Shown in pieces: positions 26,443-34,947 of a DNA stretch of 64,000 nucleotides. This DNA comes from DATMXT01 sp963662765 (GTDB taxonomy: Bacteria > Bacillota > Clostridia > Oscillospirales > Feifaniaceae): the NCBI GenBank assembly GCA_963662765.2, contig CAXXUP010000001.1:1-64000 (forward strand). Reading direction: 5' to 3'. Within the stretch, counting starts at the first letter, position 1; every line of letters starts with the position of its first letter. A model generated the notes under the pieces. It searched no databases, was not told the DNA's origin, and worked only from the letters and a program-made list of their open reading frames with translations. Made by a program: the position numbers and the translations under genes.

Positions 26443-26473
26443 AAAAGCCGCAGGCAAAAGCCTGCGGCTTTTT
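26443..26473. terminator. Bidirectional terminator
   Basis: AAAGCCGCAGGC / GCCTGCGGCTTT with an AAAA loop and T/A tails, between convergent rubrerythrin and BCCT genes. Confidence 0.9.
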
Positions 26474-26484
26474 CGTTTGTAAGA

Positions 26485-28107
26485 TCAATCACCTGCAACC
26501 GGAATGTCGGCGGCCCGCTTCGCGTCAAGCTCCGCGAGCTTTTCGGGGTCCATGAACTCCCGCACAATTTCGTCGCGGGTCTTGTGCCCGAAGTCCTCGC
26601 GAAGCCACTTCCAAATGGAGTACATCGCCAAAAATACCGTGACGGAAACCGGAATTCCGGTCAGGATCAATACAGCCTGCAGACCCCCGAGCGGGACGCC
26701 GCCCTCAATAAACTGGCCGGCGTACATGAGGCAAAGAGGAGAGACCGACAGCAGGATGGCCCAACAAAGCCTAAGCTGCTTGGGGGGATCTTCGGTGGGC
26801 TTGAGGCCCCGCGTGACGGCCGCTGCCAGCGAGTAGGCGGCCGAGTCCATCGTGGTGACAAGCAGGCAAAATCCTGTAAGGAGCCAGAGTGCCAGCACGA
26901 TCTTGCCGCCCGGAAGCGACAGCGACACCTCCGAAATGACCTGATTGGCCCCGCGATCCGCCATGATCTCGATGACATTGAGGGCGCCGGCCAAGTACCT
27001 ATTGATGCCGTAACTTGAGATAGTCCCGAAGAATATGAATGACCCGATGGAGCCTGACAGCGTCACAGTGGCGACGATGGCCTTGATGCTGCGGCCCTTG
27101 GAGACCTTGGCAATGAAGACCCACATCCAGGGGGCGAGACATATCCACCAGGCCCAGTAGAAGCAGGTCCAGCCCTGAGGGAAACCGCTGCCGCGGATGG
27201 GGTCGAGGTAGGTGCTCATGGTGATAAACTTGTCGAAGATGATTCCGAGCGACTGCACGAAGTTGTCCAAAATAAAGCTGGGGCAGACCAGCACTAAAAA
27301 TGCGGCGCACAGGGCCACGCAGCACCAGGTCGTGATGCGGGAGATGAACTGCATGCCCTTGGCAAGTCCAATGAATGTCGAAGTGGCAAAGGTCACGGTG
27401 ACAACAACGATCATCAGCGCGTAAGCCGTGAAGTTCTCCGGTGTTCCAATGAGGTTTGCCAGGTTGTTTGACAGCATCGGAATTCCGGTGCCGTAGGTGA
27501 TGGTCAGTCCGCCCAAAATTCCGAAGATGAAGACGACGTTGATGACGGTGCCGAGTTTACCGTATATCCGGTTGCCGAGTGCACCCTCACAGGCAGCCTG
27601 CAGCGTCAGATCGGGCTTTTTGCGCAGGTAGTACCGGTAGGCCAGCGTGACGGCACCGACCGCGTAGACGCTCCAGGCCGAAAATCCCCAGTGGAAGAAG
27701 GAGTAAGCCACCGAAATCTCCATTGCATCAGCCGACATGGCAGCGTAGCCAAAGGGCGGCCATTGGAGGTAGTAGACCCACTCGATGGCCGACCAGTAGA
27801 GAATGCTGGTACCCATCGCAGCACAGAACATCATGGCGATCCAGCTGAACATGCTGTAATCCGGCTTCTCTTTGCCCATTTTGATGGAACCGTATTTCGA
27901 AAAGGCAAGCCATAAGTTAAAGCCAAGGCAAAACAAAACCTCGATCAAAAAATAGAAGCCGAGCACGTCCACAGCCTCGATGCGCGCATCATCCAAAAAC
28001 TGAGTCGTGGCGACGGGTGCCGCGATGGTTGCGATGACTAAAGTTGCGAGCAGAAAAAGGCTGATGAACATCGACGGCTTGTCCAGCCTGCCCTTTTGCT
28101 TTTCCAT
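26485..28107 (-). CDS. BCCT-family transporter (betaine/carnitine/choline type)
   Basis: 540 aa, about 12 membrane helices. The BCCT signature is clear: CAAMGTSILYWSAIEWVYYL, SYFFHWG-like FFHWGFSAWSVYAVG, and the Trp-rich motif FYWAWWICLAPWMWVFIAKV. It likely moves quaternary-ammonium compounds. The first membrane region starts near residue 14, and the short tails argue against a large osmosensing domain, so a CaiT-like exchanger or nutrient role is plausible. 33 bp downstream of a small XRE regulator on the same strand and divergent from an M20 amidohydrolase, so a shared catabolic module is possible. Confidence 0.92.
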   Translation of the reverse strand: MEKQKGRLDKPSMFISLFLLATLVIATIAAPVATTQFLDDARIEAVDVLGFYFLIEVLFCLGFNLWLAFSKYGSIKMGKEKPDYSMFSWIAMMFCAAMGTSILYWSAIEWVYYLQWPPFGYAAMSADAMEISVAYSFFHWGFSAWSVYAVGAVTLAYRYYLRKKPDLTLQAACEGALGNRIYGKLGTVINVVFIFGILGGLTITYGTGIPMLSNNLANLIGTPENFTAYALMIVVVTVTFATSTFIGLAKGMQFISRITTWCCVALCAAFLVLVCPSFILDNFVQSLGIIFDKFITMSTYLDPIRGSGFPQGWTCFYWAWWICLAPWMWVFIAKVSKGRSIKAIVATVTLSGSIGSFIFFGTISSYGINRYLAGALNVIEIMADRGANQVISEVSLSLPGGKIVLALWLLTGFCLLVTTMDSAAYSLAAAVTRGLKPTEDPPKQLRLCWAILLSVSPLCLMYAGQFIEGGVPLGGLQAVLILTGIPVSVTVFLAMYSIWKWLREDFGHKTRDEIVREFMDPEKLAELDAKRAADIPVAGD

Positions 28108-28140
28108 GGTACCACTCCTACAATCAGCATAATTTATGGC

Positions 28141-28356
28141 TTATATCTTAGGGTAGGGTGCCTTCTCCGACGTTAGCCCCAGCAGGTAGTCTGCGCTCGT
28201 ATCGAGAAACCTCGCCAGTGCAATCAGGTTGCCGCAGGTGGGCGTCCGCTCACCGTTTTCATACTTGGAAAGCAGACTCTGGCTGATTCCCGTGGCCTCT
28301 GCAATCTGCCGTTGGGTCAGCCCTTGACGAATACGAATTTTCTTGAGATTTTCCAT
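28141..28356 (-). CDS. Small XRE-family regulator
   Basis: 71 aa, almost entirely a HTH domain (IRIRQGLTQRQIAEATGISQ, SLLSKYENGERTP) with a short tail (ADYLLGLTSEKAPYPKI). Likely represses or activates its own operon with the BCCT transporter, and possibly the divergent M20 gene; the intergenic region 28357-28502 is shared. No effector domain is visible. Confidence 0.88.
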   Translation of the reverse strand: MENLKKIRIRQGLTQRQIAEATGISQSLLSKYENGERTPTCGNLIALARFLDTSADYLLGLTSEKAPYPKI

Positions 28357-28432
28357 CTCATCACCCCCTGCGGTTAATGATTATAGCACATCATAGTCCT
28401 CTTTGTCATCTTCTTTTTGGGCAAAATGTCAG

Positions 28433-28462
28433 TTGACATGAAACTCCACATAAACGTATAAT
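28433..28462 (+). promoter_or_regulatory. Promoter of M20 amidohydrolase
   Basis: TTGACA (28433-28438), an 18-bp spacer and TATAAT (28457-28462), 40 bp before the ATG. Confidence 0.8.
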
Positions 28463-28502
28463 ATCCAACACTAGGAATAAATATAAATTCGGAGGTAACC
28501 CC

Positions 28503-29693
28503 ATGACACTTGCAGCCATGAAAGAGGCGGTTTCGGCCGCAGTAGACAAGGACGCCCAAAAGCTGACCGCCGTCGCGGACGAAATCTGGGCAAATCCCGA
28601 GGTCGGATTTAAAGAATATCAGGCTTCCACACTGCTGAAAGGCTGGGCAAAGGAACTCGGCTTTGCAGTTGAAGCGGGCTACGGCGGCGTCGAGACAGCC
28701 TTCAAGGCCACCAAAACGCTGGGCGCCGGCGGCCCCGTCGTCGGCCTGATGTGCGAGTACGACTGCGTCGAAGGTATCGGCCACGCCTGCGGACACCACA
28801 TGCAGCCCCCGGTCAGTTTCGGTGCGGCCATCGCCCTCATGAGCCTGTCCGAACCCCCGGACTGCGTACTCGCCATCGTCGGCACACCGGCCGAGGAAAA
28901 CCTCGAGGGCGGCAAGAACGTCATGTACAAAAATGGCGCCTTTCGGGAGCTTGATTTTTGTATCGGCTTCCACGCCGACACCAAGACCCGCACTCCCATG
29001 TCGTCTTTGGCCCTCACTGAGTTCGATGTCACCTTTCACGGTGTCGCCTCACATCCGGTATCTGCTCCCGACAAGGGAATTAACGCCCTGGAGTCTGTGC
29101 TGCTGCTTTTCCAGTCCCTGACCTTTCTGCGCCAGCACGTCAAGGTGACCGTCAATTACATCGGCCTTGAGACTGGCATTTCGGTCAACCTCATTCCCGA
29201 TATGGCCTCGGCTAGGATCGAACTCCGGGCCAGCGAACGCCCCATCATCGAGGCGGCACTGCCTCGCGTAATGAACTGCGTCGAGGCGGCAGCCCTCGCC
29301 GTCGGCACCACCTTTGAAGTTAAGCACACGTGCGACATGTACGATCAGGCCCCCTCGCTCCTGCTTTCCAAGTCGCTCATGAAAAACGCGCAGCTCTACG
29401 GGGCCACGAAGCTCTCCGAAGATATCGATGTGAACGGCTCCACCGACTTCGCCACCGTCACCCGCCTTGTGCCGGGCGCCACCATCCAGCTCCCCTTCTT
29501 CGACGGAAATGAAAACGCCCACACGAAAAAGTGGCTCGAAGAGGGTAACTCGGACGGTGCGCACGAAGCCATATACCTTGGTGCAAAAATAACGGCGGCC
29601 ACTGTGCTCGACGTGTTGACCAGCTACATCCCCCTCGCCTCCCTAAAGCAGGAGTTCGCCGACACTAAAAAGCGCACCGGTATTGTACTGTAA
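28503..29693 (+). CDS. M20-family amidohydrolase (AbgB/aminoacylase-like)
   Basis: 396 aa. A di-metal peptidase fold with GLMCEYDCVEGIGHACGHHM (metal ligands Asp/Cys/His), GTPAEENLEGGKN (catalytic Glu and metal Glu), GFHADTKTR (His) and SHPVSAPDKGINAL in the lid domain. Closest by pattern to AbgB-like p-aminobenzoyl-glutamate hydrolases and indole-acetyl amino acid hydrolases. The usual GHACGHN/D is GHACGHH. It should cleave an N-acyl amino acid or amide in the cytoplasm. SD GGAGG lies 8 nt before the ATG. Divergent from XRE-BCCT, suggesting the transported compound or a product is its substrate. Confidence 0.9.
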   Translation: MTLAAMKEAVSAAVDKDAQKLTAVADEIWANPEVGFKEYQASTLLKGWAKELGFAVEAGYGGVETAFKATKTLGAGGPVVGLMCEYDCVEGIGHACGHHMQPPVSFGAAIALMSLSEPPDCVLAIVGTPAEENLEGGKNVMYKNGAFRELDFCIGFHADTKTRTPMSSLALTEFDVTFHGVASHPVSAPDKGINALESVLLLFQSLTFLRQHVKVTVNYIGLETGISVNLIPDMASARIELRASERPIIEAALPRVMNCVEAAALAVGTTFEVKHTCDMYDQAPSLLLSKSLMKNAQLYGATKLSEDIDVNGSTDFATVTRLVPGATIQLPFFDGNENAHTKKWLEEGNSDGAHEAIYLGAKITAATVLDVLTSYIPLASLKQEFADTKKRTGIVL

Positions 29694-29727
29694 CTGCCCC
29701 GTATGACAGCATTCCGTATGATGACGA

Positions 29728-29838
29728 CATCGTGTTATAACAACATCATGTTATAACAACATCATGTTATAACAGTATCACACCATAACGGATTTAACTA
29801 TAACGGCATCATATAGCAACGGCTCTGTACTATAACCG
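29728..29838. repeat. 16-bp degenerate tandem repeat array with GTTATAAC palindromes
   Basis: About seven consecutive units of roughly 16 bp; the first three are near-identical (CATCATGTTATAACAA) and later ones decay (CATAACGG, CTATAACGG, CTATAACCG). Each strong unit carries the 8-bp palindrome GTTATAAC. It lies between the M20 gene and the purA promoter. It could be a regulator-binding array or a simple minisatellite. Confidence 0.8.
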
Positions 29839-29868
29839 ATAGCTTGAACGACTATAACCGTAGGATTC

Positions 29869-29897
29869 TTTACTTCTCGGCGGCTGGGTGCTATACT
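29869..29897 (+). promoter_or_regulatory. Promoter of purA
   Basis: TTTACT (29869-29874), a 17-bp spacer and TATACT (29892-29897), 59 bp before the purA start. Confidence 0.65.
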
Positions 29898-29956
29898 ACA
29901 CTATGTGAGTGTCCCAATCGGGATGCCGGCAACTTAGACGACGGGAGATGTTACAT

Positions 29957-31237
29957 ATGGTACAAGCGATTGTAGGCGGTAATTGGGGCGACGAGGGCAA
30001 GGGCAAGATGACCGACCTCCTCGCGGCCGATGCCGATATCGTTGTACGGTTTCAGGGTGGTGCCAACGCAGGCCACACCATTATAAATAATTACGGGAAG
30101 TTTGCACTTCACTTGCTGCCTTCCGGTGTCTTCCGGTCCGGCGTAACAAACGTCATTGCGCAGGGGGTTGCTTTAGACCTTGGCAAGCTCTTCAAGGAGC
30201 TCGACACCCTGACGGCCTCCGGCGTCCCCACGCCGAACCTTCTCATCTCCGACAGGGCCTGTGTCGTCATGCCCTACCACATCCTTCAGGATGAGCTTGA
30301 GGAGGGCCGACTTGGCACAGCAGGCTTTGGCTCCACCAAGTGCGGTATTGCCCCCTTCTATTCCGATAAATATGCCAAGATCGGCATTCAGGTCTGCGAG
30401 CTCTTTGACAAAGAGCCGCTTGTTGAGCGGCTGACCAAAATCGTCTCAGTCAAAAACAAACTGTTTGAAGCCCTGTATCCCGGCGCCCCAAGGCTTGACG
30501 TCGGGACCATCATAGAGGGGCTCATGGGCTACACCGAGCGGCTGCACCCCATGGTCGGCGACGTGGCAGAGCTCCTTAGCACGGCCGTACGGGCCGGCAA
30601 AAAAGTGCTGCTCGAGGGACAGCTCGGCGCCCTTAAAGACCCTGACAACGGCATTTATCCTTTCACCACCTCCTCTTCGCCGCTAGCGGGATTTGGAACC
30701 GTCGGCGCCGCCGGCATTCCGCCCTACGCCATCACCGACATCGTGACCGTCGTAAAAGCCTATTCCTCGGCCGTTGGAGCCGGTGCCTTCGTCAGCGAGA
30801 TTTTCGGCGACGAGGCCAAGGAGCTGCGTGACCGCGGCGGCGACAAGGGAGAGTACGGCGCAACCACCGGTCGGCCGCGCCGCATGGGCTGGTTTGACGT
30901 CGTCGCCACCCGGTACGGCTGCATGCTCCAGGGCACGACGAGGATTGCGCTCTCCCTGCTCGATGTGCTCGGGTACCTTGACGAGATCCCGGTCTGCGTC
31001 GCCTATGAGATTGACGGTGTGCGCACCGACAAGTTCCCGCCCACGCCTAAGCTTAACAGGGCAACGCCTGTGCTTGAAAAACTCCACGGCTGGAAGTGCG
31101 ATATCTCGGGCGTGCGCAAGTTCGACGATCTTCCCAAGGCGGCTCAGGATTACGTCAAGTATGTGGAGACCCGCACCGGCTACCCCGTAGGCATGATTTC
31201 GGTCGGCTCCGCCAGAGACGCCGTCATATTCAGATAG
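29957..31237 (+). CDS. purA: Adenylosuccinate synthetase
   Basis: 426 aa from the ATG at 29957 (GGGAG upstream; the frame opens at 29909 but the family starts with VQAIVGGNWGDEGKGKMTD). GTP-binding loop GDEGKGK, QGGANAGHTI, LPSGV, GSTKCGIAP and TTGRPRRMGWFD are all family signatures. It joins IMP and aspartate using GTP, the first committed step to AMP. Monocistronic. Confidence 0.97.
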   Translation: MVQAIVGGNWGDEGKGKMTDLLAADADIVVRFQGGANAGHTIINNYGKFALHLLPSGVFRSGVTNVIAQGVALDLGKLFKELDTLTASGVPTPNLLISDRACVVMPYHILQDELEEGRLGTAGFGSTKCGIAPFYSDKYAKIGIQVCELFDKEPLVERLTKIVSVKNKLFEALYPGAPRLDVGTIIEGLMGYTERLHPMVGDVAELLSTAVRAGKKVLLEGQLGALKDPDNGIYPFTTSSSPLAGFGTVGAAGIPPYAITDIVTVVKAYSSAVGAGAFVSEIFGDEAKELRDRGGDKGEYGATTGRPRRMGWFDVVATRYGCMLQGTTRIALSLLDVLGYLDEIPVCVAYEIDGVRTDKFPPTPKLNRATPVLEKLHGWKCDISGVRKFDDLPKAAQDYVKYVETRTGYPVGMISVGSARDAVIFR

Positions 31238-31247
31238 GGTGTTGGAC

Positions 31248-31278
31248 GGCCCCGGCGCATTGCGCCGGGGCCTTTTCT
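31248..31278 (+). terminator. Terminator of purA
   Basis: A perfect 12-bp stem (31248-31259 with 31261-31272) followed by TTTTCTTC. Confidence 0.92.
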
Positions 31279-31318
31279 TCATATGGCTTTTGTGATAAGA
31301 TTTGTTTGGGGTGACGAA

Positions 31319-31633
31319 ATGAGTAACGCTGATCGGCTTACAGATTTCTTTACGTGTGAAAACAACAGGGACTGGACAAAGTATGAAAGTTACCTTGCAG
31401 AGAACGTCGTTTGGGAATTAGACGAAAAAGAAACCATGGTCGGAAAATCGGCTTACATGGCCCGCATTACCGCAGCCTATGAGGGGTCGGATGAAACGTT
31501 TTATTGCAGACATATGTACGGAGACGGCAGTCGCATTGTGACGGTGCTTGTGAATTCGCGCGGGGGCTCCTCAGTATGCATTTTTGATTTTGAGGAGAAC
31601 CTCATCGTCCGGGAATGGGAATTTCCATCCTGA
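31319..31633 (+). CDS. SnoaL/NTF2-like small protein
   Basis: 104 aa from the ATG at 31319. A cone-shaped NTF2-like pattern: a first helix (RLTDFFTCENNRDWTKYESY), LAENVVWELDEKETMVGKSAY and a strand-rich second half ending in a strand with REWEF. The fold is used by isomerases, dehydratases and binding proteins; no catalytic residue is obvious. It ends 29 bp before the aldo-keto reductase start, so the two are probably co-transcribed. Confidence 0.7.
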   Translation: MSNADRLTDFFTCENNRDWTKYESYLAENVVWELDEKETMVGKSAYMARITAAYEGSDETFYCRHMYGDGSRIVTVLVNSRGGSSVCIFDFEENLIVREWEFPS

Positions 31634-31662
31634 TTTTGAATATTTCAAACGGAGGCAAGCGC

Positions 31663-32802
31663 ATGGAATACCGAAGGCTCGGCAAGACAGACCTGACGGC
31701 AAGCGTCGTGGGGCTTGGCTGCGAATACTTTAACGGAAAACCTCCCCAGACGGCTGCCGCCATGATGGATGCAGCCATGGCGGGCGGTGTCAACATCATC
31801 GACATCTACATGTCGTCACCGGATCTTCGGTCCCTCATCGGTGAGGTGCTTAAGGGCCGGCGTGACAAAATGATTATCCAGGGCCATGTCGGCTCCACAT
31901 GGCAGGACAGCCAGTACGAAAAGACCCGTGACCTGCCCGAATGCGCCGCGGCTTTGGAGGACCTCTTATGCCGGCTTGGCACCGATTTCATCGACGTCGG
32001 CATGCTGCACTATGTCGACACAATGGAGGACCTGGAGGCGTCACAGCCGCTTATCGCCTTCATGGAGCAAAAGAAGGCAGAGGGGGTATTCAAGTGCCTC
32101 GGGTTTTCTTCCCATGAACCGACAGTTGCGGCAAAACTGGTCGAAACCGGCAAGTTCGACGTCGTCATGTTCAGCATCAACCCGCTCTTCGACCTCGTCT
32201 TCAGCGATATGGACCGGTTTTTCTCCATGGCTGCCGACGAGTCCTATCCCGAGGAACTGCACATAGACCCCGCCCGCTCGGCGTTTTATAAGCTGTGTGA
32301 AGAGAAGGGCGTCAGCATCACCGTGATGAAGTCGCTCGCGGCGGGAGGACTCTTAGACCCCCTCGACTCACCTTTCAAGGCCGCCATGACGGTGCCTCAG
32401 TGCATCCACTACGCGGCAAGCCGGCCGGCCGTCGCTTCGGTGCTGGTGGGGGCCGGCAGCGTGGCTCAAATTGAGGATATGCTGTCCTACTGCACCGCCT
32501 CAAAAGAGGCGCTCGACTGCACCCATATCATCAACAACATCGGCGGCGGTCGGGAAAAGCGGTGCATGTACTGCAACCACTGTCTGCCCTGCCCCGCGCA
32601 TATCGATGTCGCCGCCGTGACAAGGCTTGTCGACGAGGCGGCAAAAGGCGGCGATATGACTAACCTTGGCCGCCGGTACGAGGCGCTTGACGTAAAGCCC
32701 TCCGCCTGCATCCGGTGCGGCTCTTGCACGGCGCGATGTCCGTTTGGCATTGATGTCGTCGAAAACATCGCAAAGGCAGTACAGCTTTTTGATCACGTCT
32801 AA
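31663..32802 (+). CDS. Aldo/keto reductase with C-terminal 4Fe-4S ferredoxin domain
   Basis: 379 aa from the ATG at 31663 (GGAGG upstream). Residues 1-270 form an AKR TIM barrel (RRLGKTDLTASVVGLGCEYF, CLGFSSHEPT, GVSITVMKSLAAGG). The usual catalytic D-x3-Y of AKRs reads NIIDIYMSSPD; D and Y are three residues apart rather than five, so catalysis may differ. Residues 290-370 hold Cys clusters CMYCNHCLPCP and CIRCGSCTARCPFGID, enough for one or two [4Fe-4S] centres. This fused family is common in Clostridia, substrate unknown. Confidence 0.88.
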   Translation: MEYRRLGKTDLTASVVGLGCEYFNGKPPQTAAAMMDAAMAGGVNIIDIYMSSPDLRSLIGEVLKGRRDKMIIQGHVGSTWQDSQYEKTRDLPECAAALEDLLCRLGTDFIDVGMLHYVDTMEDLEASQPLIAFMEQKKAEGVFKCLGFSSHEPTVAAKLVETGKFDVVMFSINPLFDLVFSDMDRFFSMAADESYPEELHIDPARSAFYKLCEEKGVSITVMKSLAAGGLLDPLDSPFKAAMTVPQCIHYAASRPAVASVLVGAGSVAQIEDMLSYCTASKEALDCTHIINNIGGGREKRCMYCNHCLPCPAHIDVAAVTRLVDEAAKGGDMTNLGRRYEALDVKPSACIRCGSCTARCPFGIDVVENIAKAVQLFDHV

Positions 32803-32805
32803 ACC

Positions 32806-32847
32806 AAAATCCCGCCCTTTCACACCGGTGAAAGGGCGGGATTTTCT
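32806..32847 (+). terminator. Terminator of aldo/keto reductase
   Basis: AAAATCCCGCCCTTTCAC pairs with its complement (32806-32823 and 32828-32845), ending in TTTTCTT. Confidence 0.92.
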
Positions 32848-32934
32848 TAAGCATTATGGATATGTGCTAAGAGCCCCATCAAAACGCGCAAAAGTAAAGT
32901 TTTTATGAATGGGTCAACATATTTTGTAAAAAGG

Positions 32935-32964
32935 TTGGCACCCCAATCGTTTGCGTAGTATAAT
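32935..32964 (+). promoter_or_regulatory. Promoter of chromate transporter genes
   Basis: TTGGCA (32935-32940), an 18-bp spacer and TATAAT (32959-32964), 38 bp before the first ATG. Confidence 0.75.
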
Positions 32965-33002
32965 ATGGGACTGTACGTAAATTTTTTAATCGGGAGAAAA
33001 CC

Positions 33003-33581
33003 ATGCCGAAAATTTCGCTTTTCAAGCTGTTTACAGCGACCTTAACCCTATCCGCCTTTACGATCGGCGGAGGGTATGTCATTGTGCCGCTCATGCGTAA
33101 GCGGTTTGTCGAGGAGTACGGCTGGATCGACGAGAATGAGATGCTCGATCTCGTCGCCATTGCCCAGTCGGGACCGGGGCCCATCGCCGTCAACGCCTCC
33201 ATCCTGGTCGGGTATCGAATCTCAGGACTCATAGGCGCCCTTGTCGCGACGCTTGGCACCGCACTGCCGCCGCTCATTATCCTGTCGGTCATCTCGCTAT
33301 TTTATACCGCCTTTGCCGCCTCCGGCCTTGTGGCCTCGGCGCTCGCGGCCATGCGGGTCGGGGTCGCTGCCGTCATTGCCGATGTCGTCATCAAGATGGG
33401 CTCAGACGTTTTGAAAAAGAAGGATTACATTTTGACCGGAATTATGCTTGCGGCCTTTGTCGCAAACTGGTGGCTGGGCGTTAACGTTGTCTTTATCATT
33501 TTGGTCTCGGGCGCAGCCGGCGTATTGCTGACAATACTCCGGGAGCGCAAGGAGAAGAAGGAGGACGAACATGTTGCTTGA
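33003..33581 (+). CDS. Chromate transporter, short-chain CHR protein (first half)
   Basis: 192 aa. One CHR domain with FTIGGGYVIVPLM (GGG motif), AIAQSGPGPIAVNASILVGY and five or six helices. Short-chain CHR proteins work as a pair; the second subunit is the next gene, overlapping by 11 bp. The family name comes from chromate efflux; sulfate or other anions are also possible, so the substrate is uncertain. Confidence 0.92.
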   Translation: MPKISLFKLFTATLTLSAFTIGGGYVIVPLMRKRFVEEYGWIDENEMLDLVAIAQSGPGPIAVNASILVGYRISGLIGALVATLGTALPPLIILSVISLFYTAFAASGLVASALAAMRVGVAAVIADVVIKMGSDVLKKKDYILTGIMLAAFVANWWLGVNVVFIILVSGAAGVLLTILRERKEKKEDEHVA

Positions 33582-34113
33582 ACTGTTTGTAACCTTTTTT
33601 CAAATTGGGCTCTTCAGCTTCGGCGGCGGCTACGCAGTGCTGCCTCTCATTCAAAATCAGGCCGTGACCGCCAAAGCCTGGCTGACCATTGAGGAATTTG
33701 CCGACCTTGTGACCATCTCGCAGATGACCCCCGGCCCCATCGCCATCAACGCCTCCACCTTTGTCGGCCAGCGGGTCGCAGGGTTTACGGGGGCTGTCGT
33801 CGCCACGGCCGGGTGCATCGCCCCCTCCTGTATCATCGCCCTCATTCTCGCCTACTTCTACTATAAGTATAAGAGCCTGAAGCTTGTACAGGGCGGACTG
33901 ACAGGCCTTAGGCCGGCAGTCGTCGCCCTCATCGCCTGCGCCGGCGTCTCCATCGCCAAAATGGCCATCTTCTTCGAGAGCGGAGATGTAAAGCTGTGGG
34001 CCCTGCCGCTCTTTGCTGCCTGTCTCTTTGCCTTACGCAAGTGGAAAGTGGATCCCATCAAGGTCATTGCGGCCACGGGAGCCATCGGCGTCGTGTCCTA
34101 TTATCTGAAGTGA
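33571..34113 (+). CDS. Chromate transporter, short-chain CHR protein (second half)
   Basis: 180 aa. The second CHR domain: FSFGGGYAVLPLIQ, ISQMTPGPIAINASTFVGQ, then GLRPAVVALIACAG. It overlaps the first subunit by 11 bp, so translation is probably coupled and a 1:1 pair is formed. The two share motif order but differ in sequence, the expected antiparallel pair. Confidence 0.92.
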   Translation: MLLELFVTFFQIGLFSFGGGYAVLPLIQNQAVTAKAWLTIEEFADLVTISQMTPGPIAINASTFVGQRVAGFTGAVVATAGCIAPSCIIALILAYFYYKYKSLKLVQGGLTGLRPAVVALIACAGVSIAKMAIFFESGDVKLWALPLFAACLFALRKWKVDPIKVIAATGAIGVVSYYLK

Positions 34114-34123
34114 GGAAACCGTA

Positions 34124-34903
34124 ATGGAAATGCGGTATTTGCAATCCCGTCTGCGTCGGGCCGTGGACGACTACGACATGATCGCCCCCGGCGACCGCAT
34201 TGCGGTGGGTCTCTCAGGCGGCAAGGACTCCATGACGCTCGTGGCAGGGCTTGCGGGCTTAAAAAAGTACTACGACAAGCCCTTTGAACTCATTGCCCTG
34301 ACCCTGGACCTTGGCTTTGCGGATGGCGGCAACTTTTCGGCGCAGGAAGCCTTCTGCGAGGAGCTCGGGGTTCCGCTGTATGTCAAAAAGACCGAGATCG
34401 GCCCCATCATTTTCGATGTTCGCCATGAGCAAAACCCCTGTTCTCTATGCGCAAAAATGCGCCGCGGGGCTTTGGCCAATTTCGCCATTGAGCAGGGCTG
34501 CAATAAGGTTGCCCTAGGTCACCACCTGGACGATGCCGTCGAGACCCTTATGCTCTCCCTCTTTTACGAGGGGCGCATCAGCTGCTTCTCTCCGGTGACT
34601 TACCTCTCCAACACAAAGCTCACGACCATTAGGCCCCTCATCTACCTCGAGGAGAAGGACACAAGGGCCTATGTGAAGAAAAATAATGTCCCCGTCTACT
34701 TTAATCCCTGTTGCGCCAACGGTGCGACGAAAAGGCAGTACGTTAAGGAGCTTTTGCAAAAGCTCGAAGCGGACATGCCGGGGCTTAGAGACCGCATGTT
34801 CGGGGCCATTCAGCGCTCCGAAATCGACGGCTGGAAGCCCTCGAGCAAGGGAAGAAAGCGGTGGGGCGAAACGGATCAATCCCACCGGGAACCGATAATA
34901 TGA
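34124..34903 (+). CDS. TtcA-like PP-loop tRNA sulfurtransferase
   Basis: 259 aa. The PP-loop SGGKDSMTLVAGLA (residues 30-43) binds ATP. A CxxC in NPCSLCAKMRRGAL and a further Cys pair in YFNPCCANGATK match the Fe-S cluster and thiolation cysteines of TtcA/TtuA proteins. LGHHLDDAVETLMLSLFYEG is the other family signature. It probably thiolates a cytidine or uridine in tRNA. Ten bp after the chromate transporter genes; no functional link is evident. Confidence 0.88.
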   Translation: MEMRYLQSRLRRAVDDYDMIAPGDRIAVGLSGGKDSMTLVAGLAGLKKYYDKPFELIALTLDLGFADGGNFSAQEAFCEELGVPLYVKKTEIGPIIFDVRHEQNPCSLCAKMRRGALANFAIEQGCNKVALGHHLDDAVETLMLSLFYEGRISCFSPVTYLSNTKLTTIRPLIYLEEKDTRAYVKKNNVPVYFNPCCANGATKRQYVKELLQKLEADMPGLRDRMFGAIQRSEIDGWKPSSKGRKRWGETDQSHREPII

Positions 34904-34938
34904 AAAAAGCCGCATCGCGCCTGCGATGCGGCTTAAAT
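34903..34938. terminator. Bidirectional terminator
   Basis: AAGCCGCATCGC / GCGATGCGGCTT with A-run and AT-rich flanks, between convergent TtcA-like and Dabb genes. Confidence 0.88.
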
Positions 34939-34947
34939 TTTCGCTCT

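Noticed and set aside
29694..29860. The 16-bp repeats as a CRISPR array
   Set aside because: Units abut with no unique spacers, are shorter than CRISPR repeats, and no cas gene is present.
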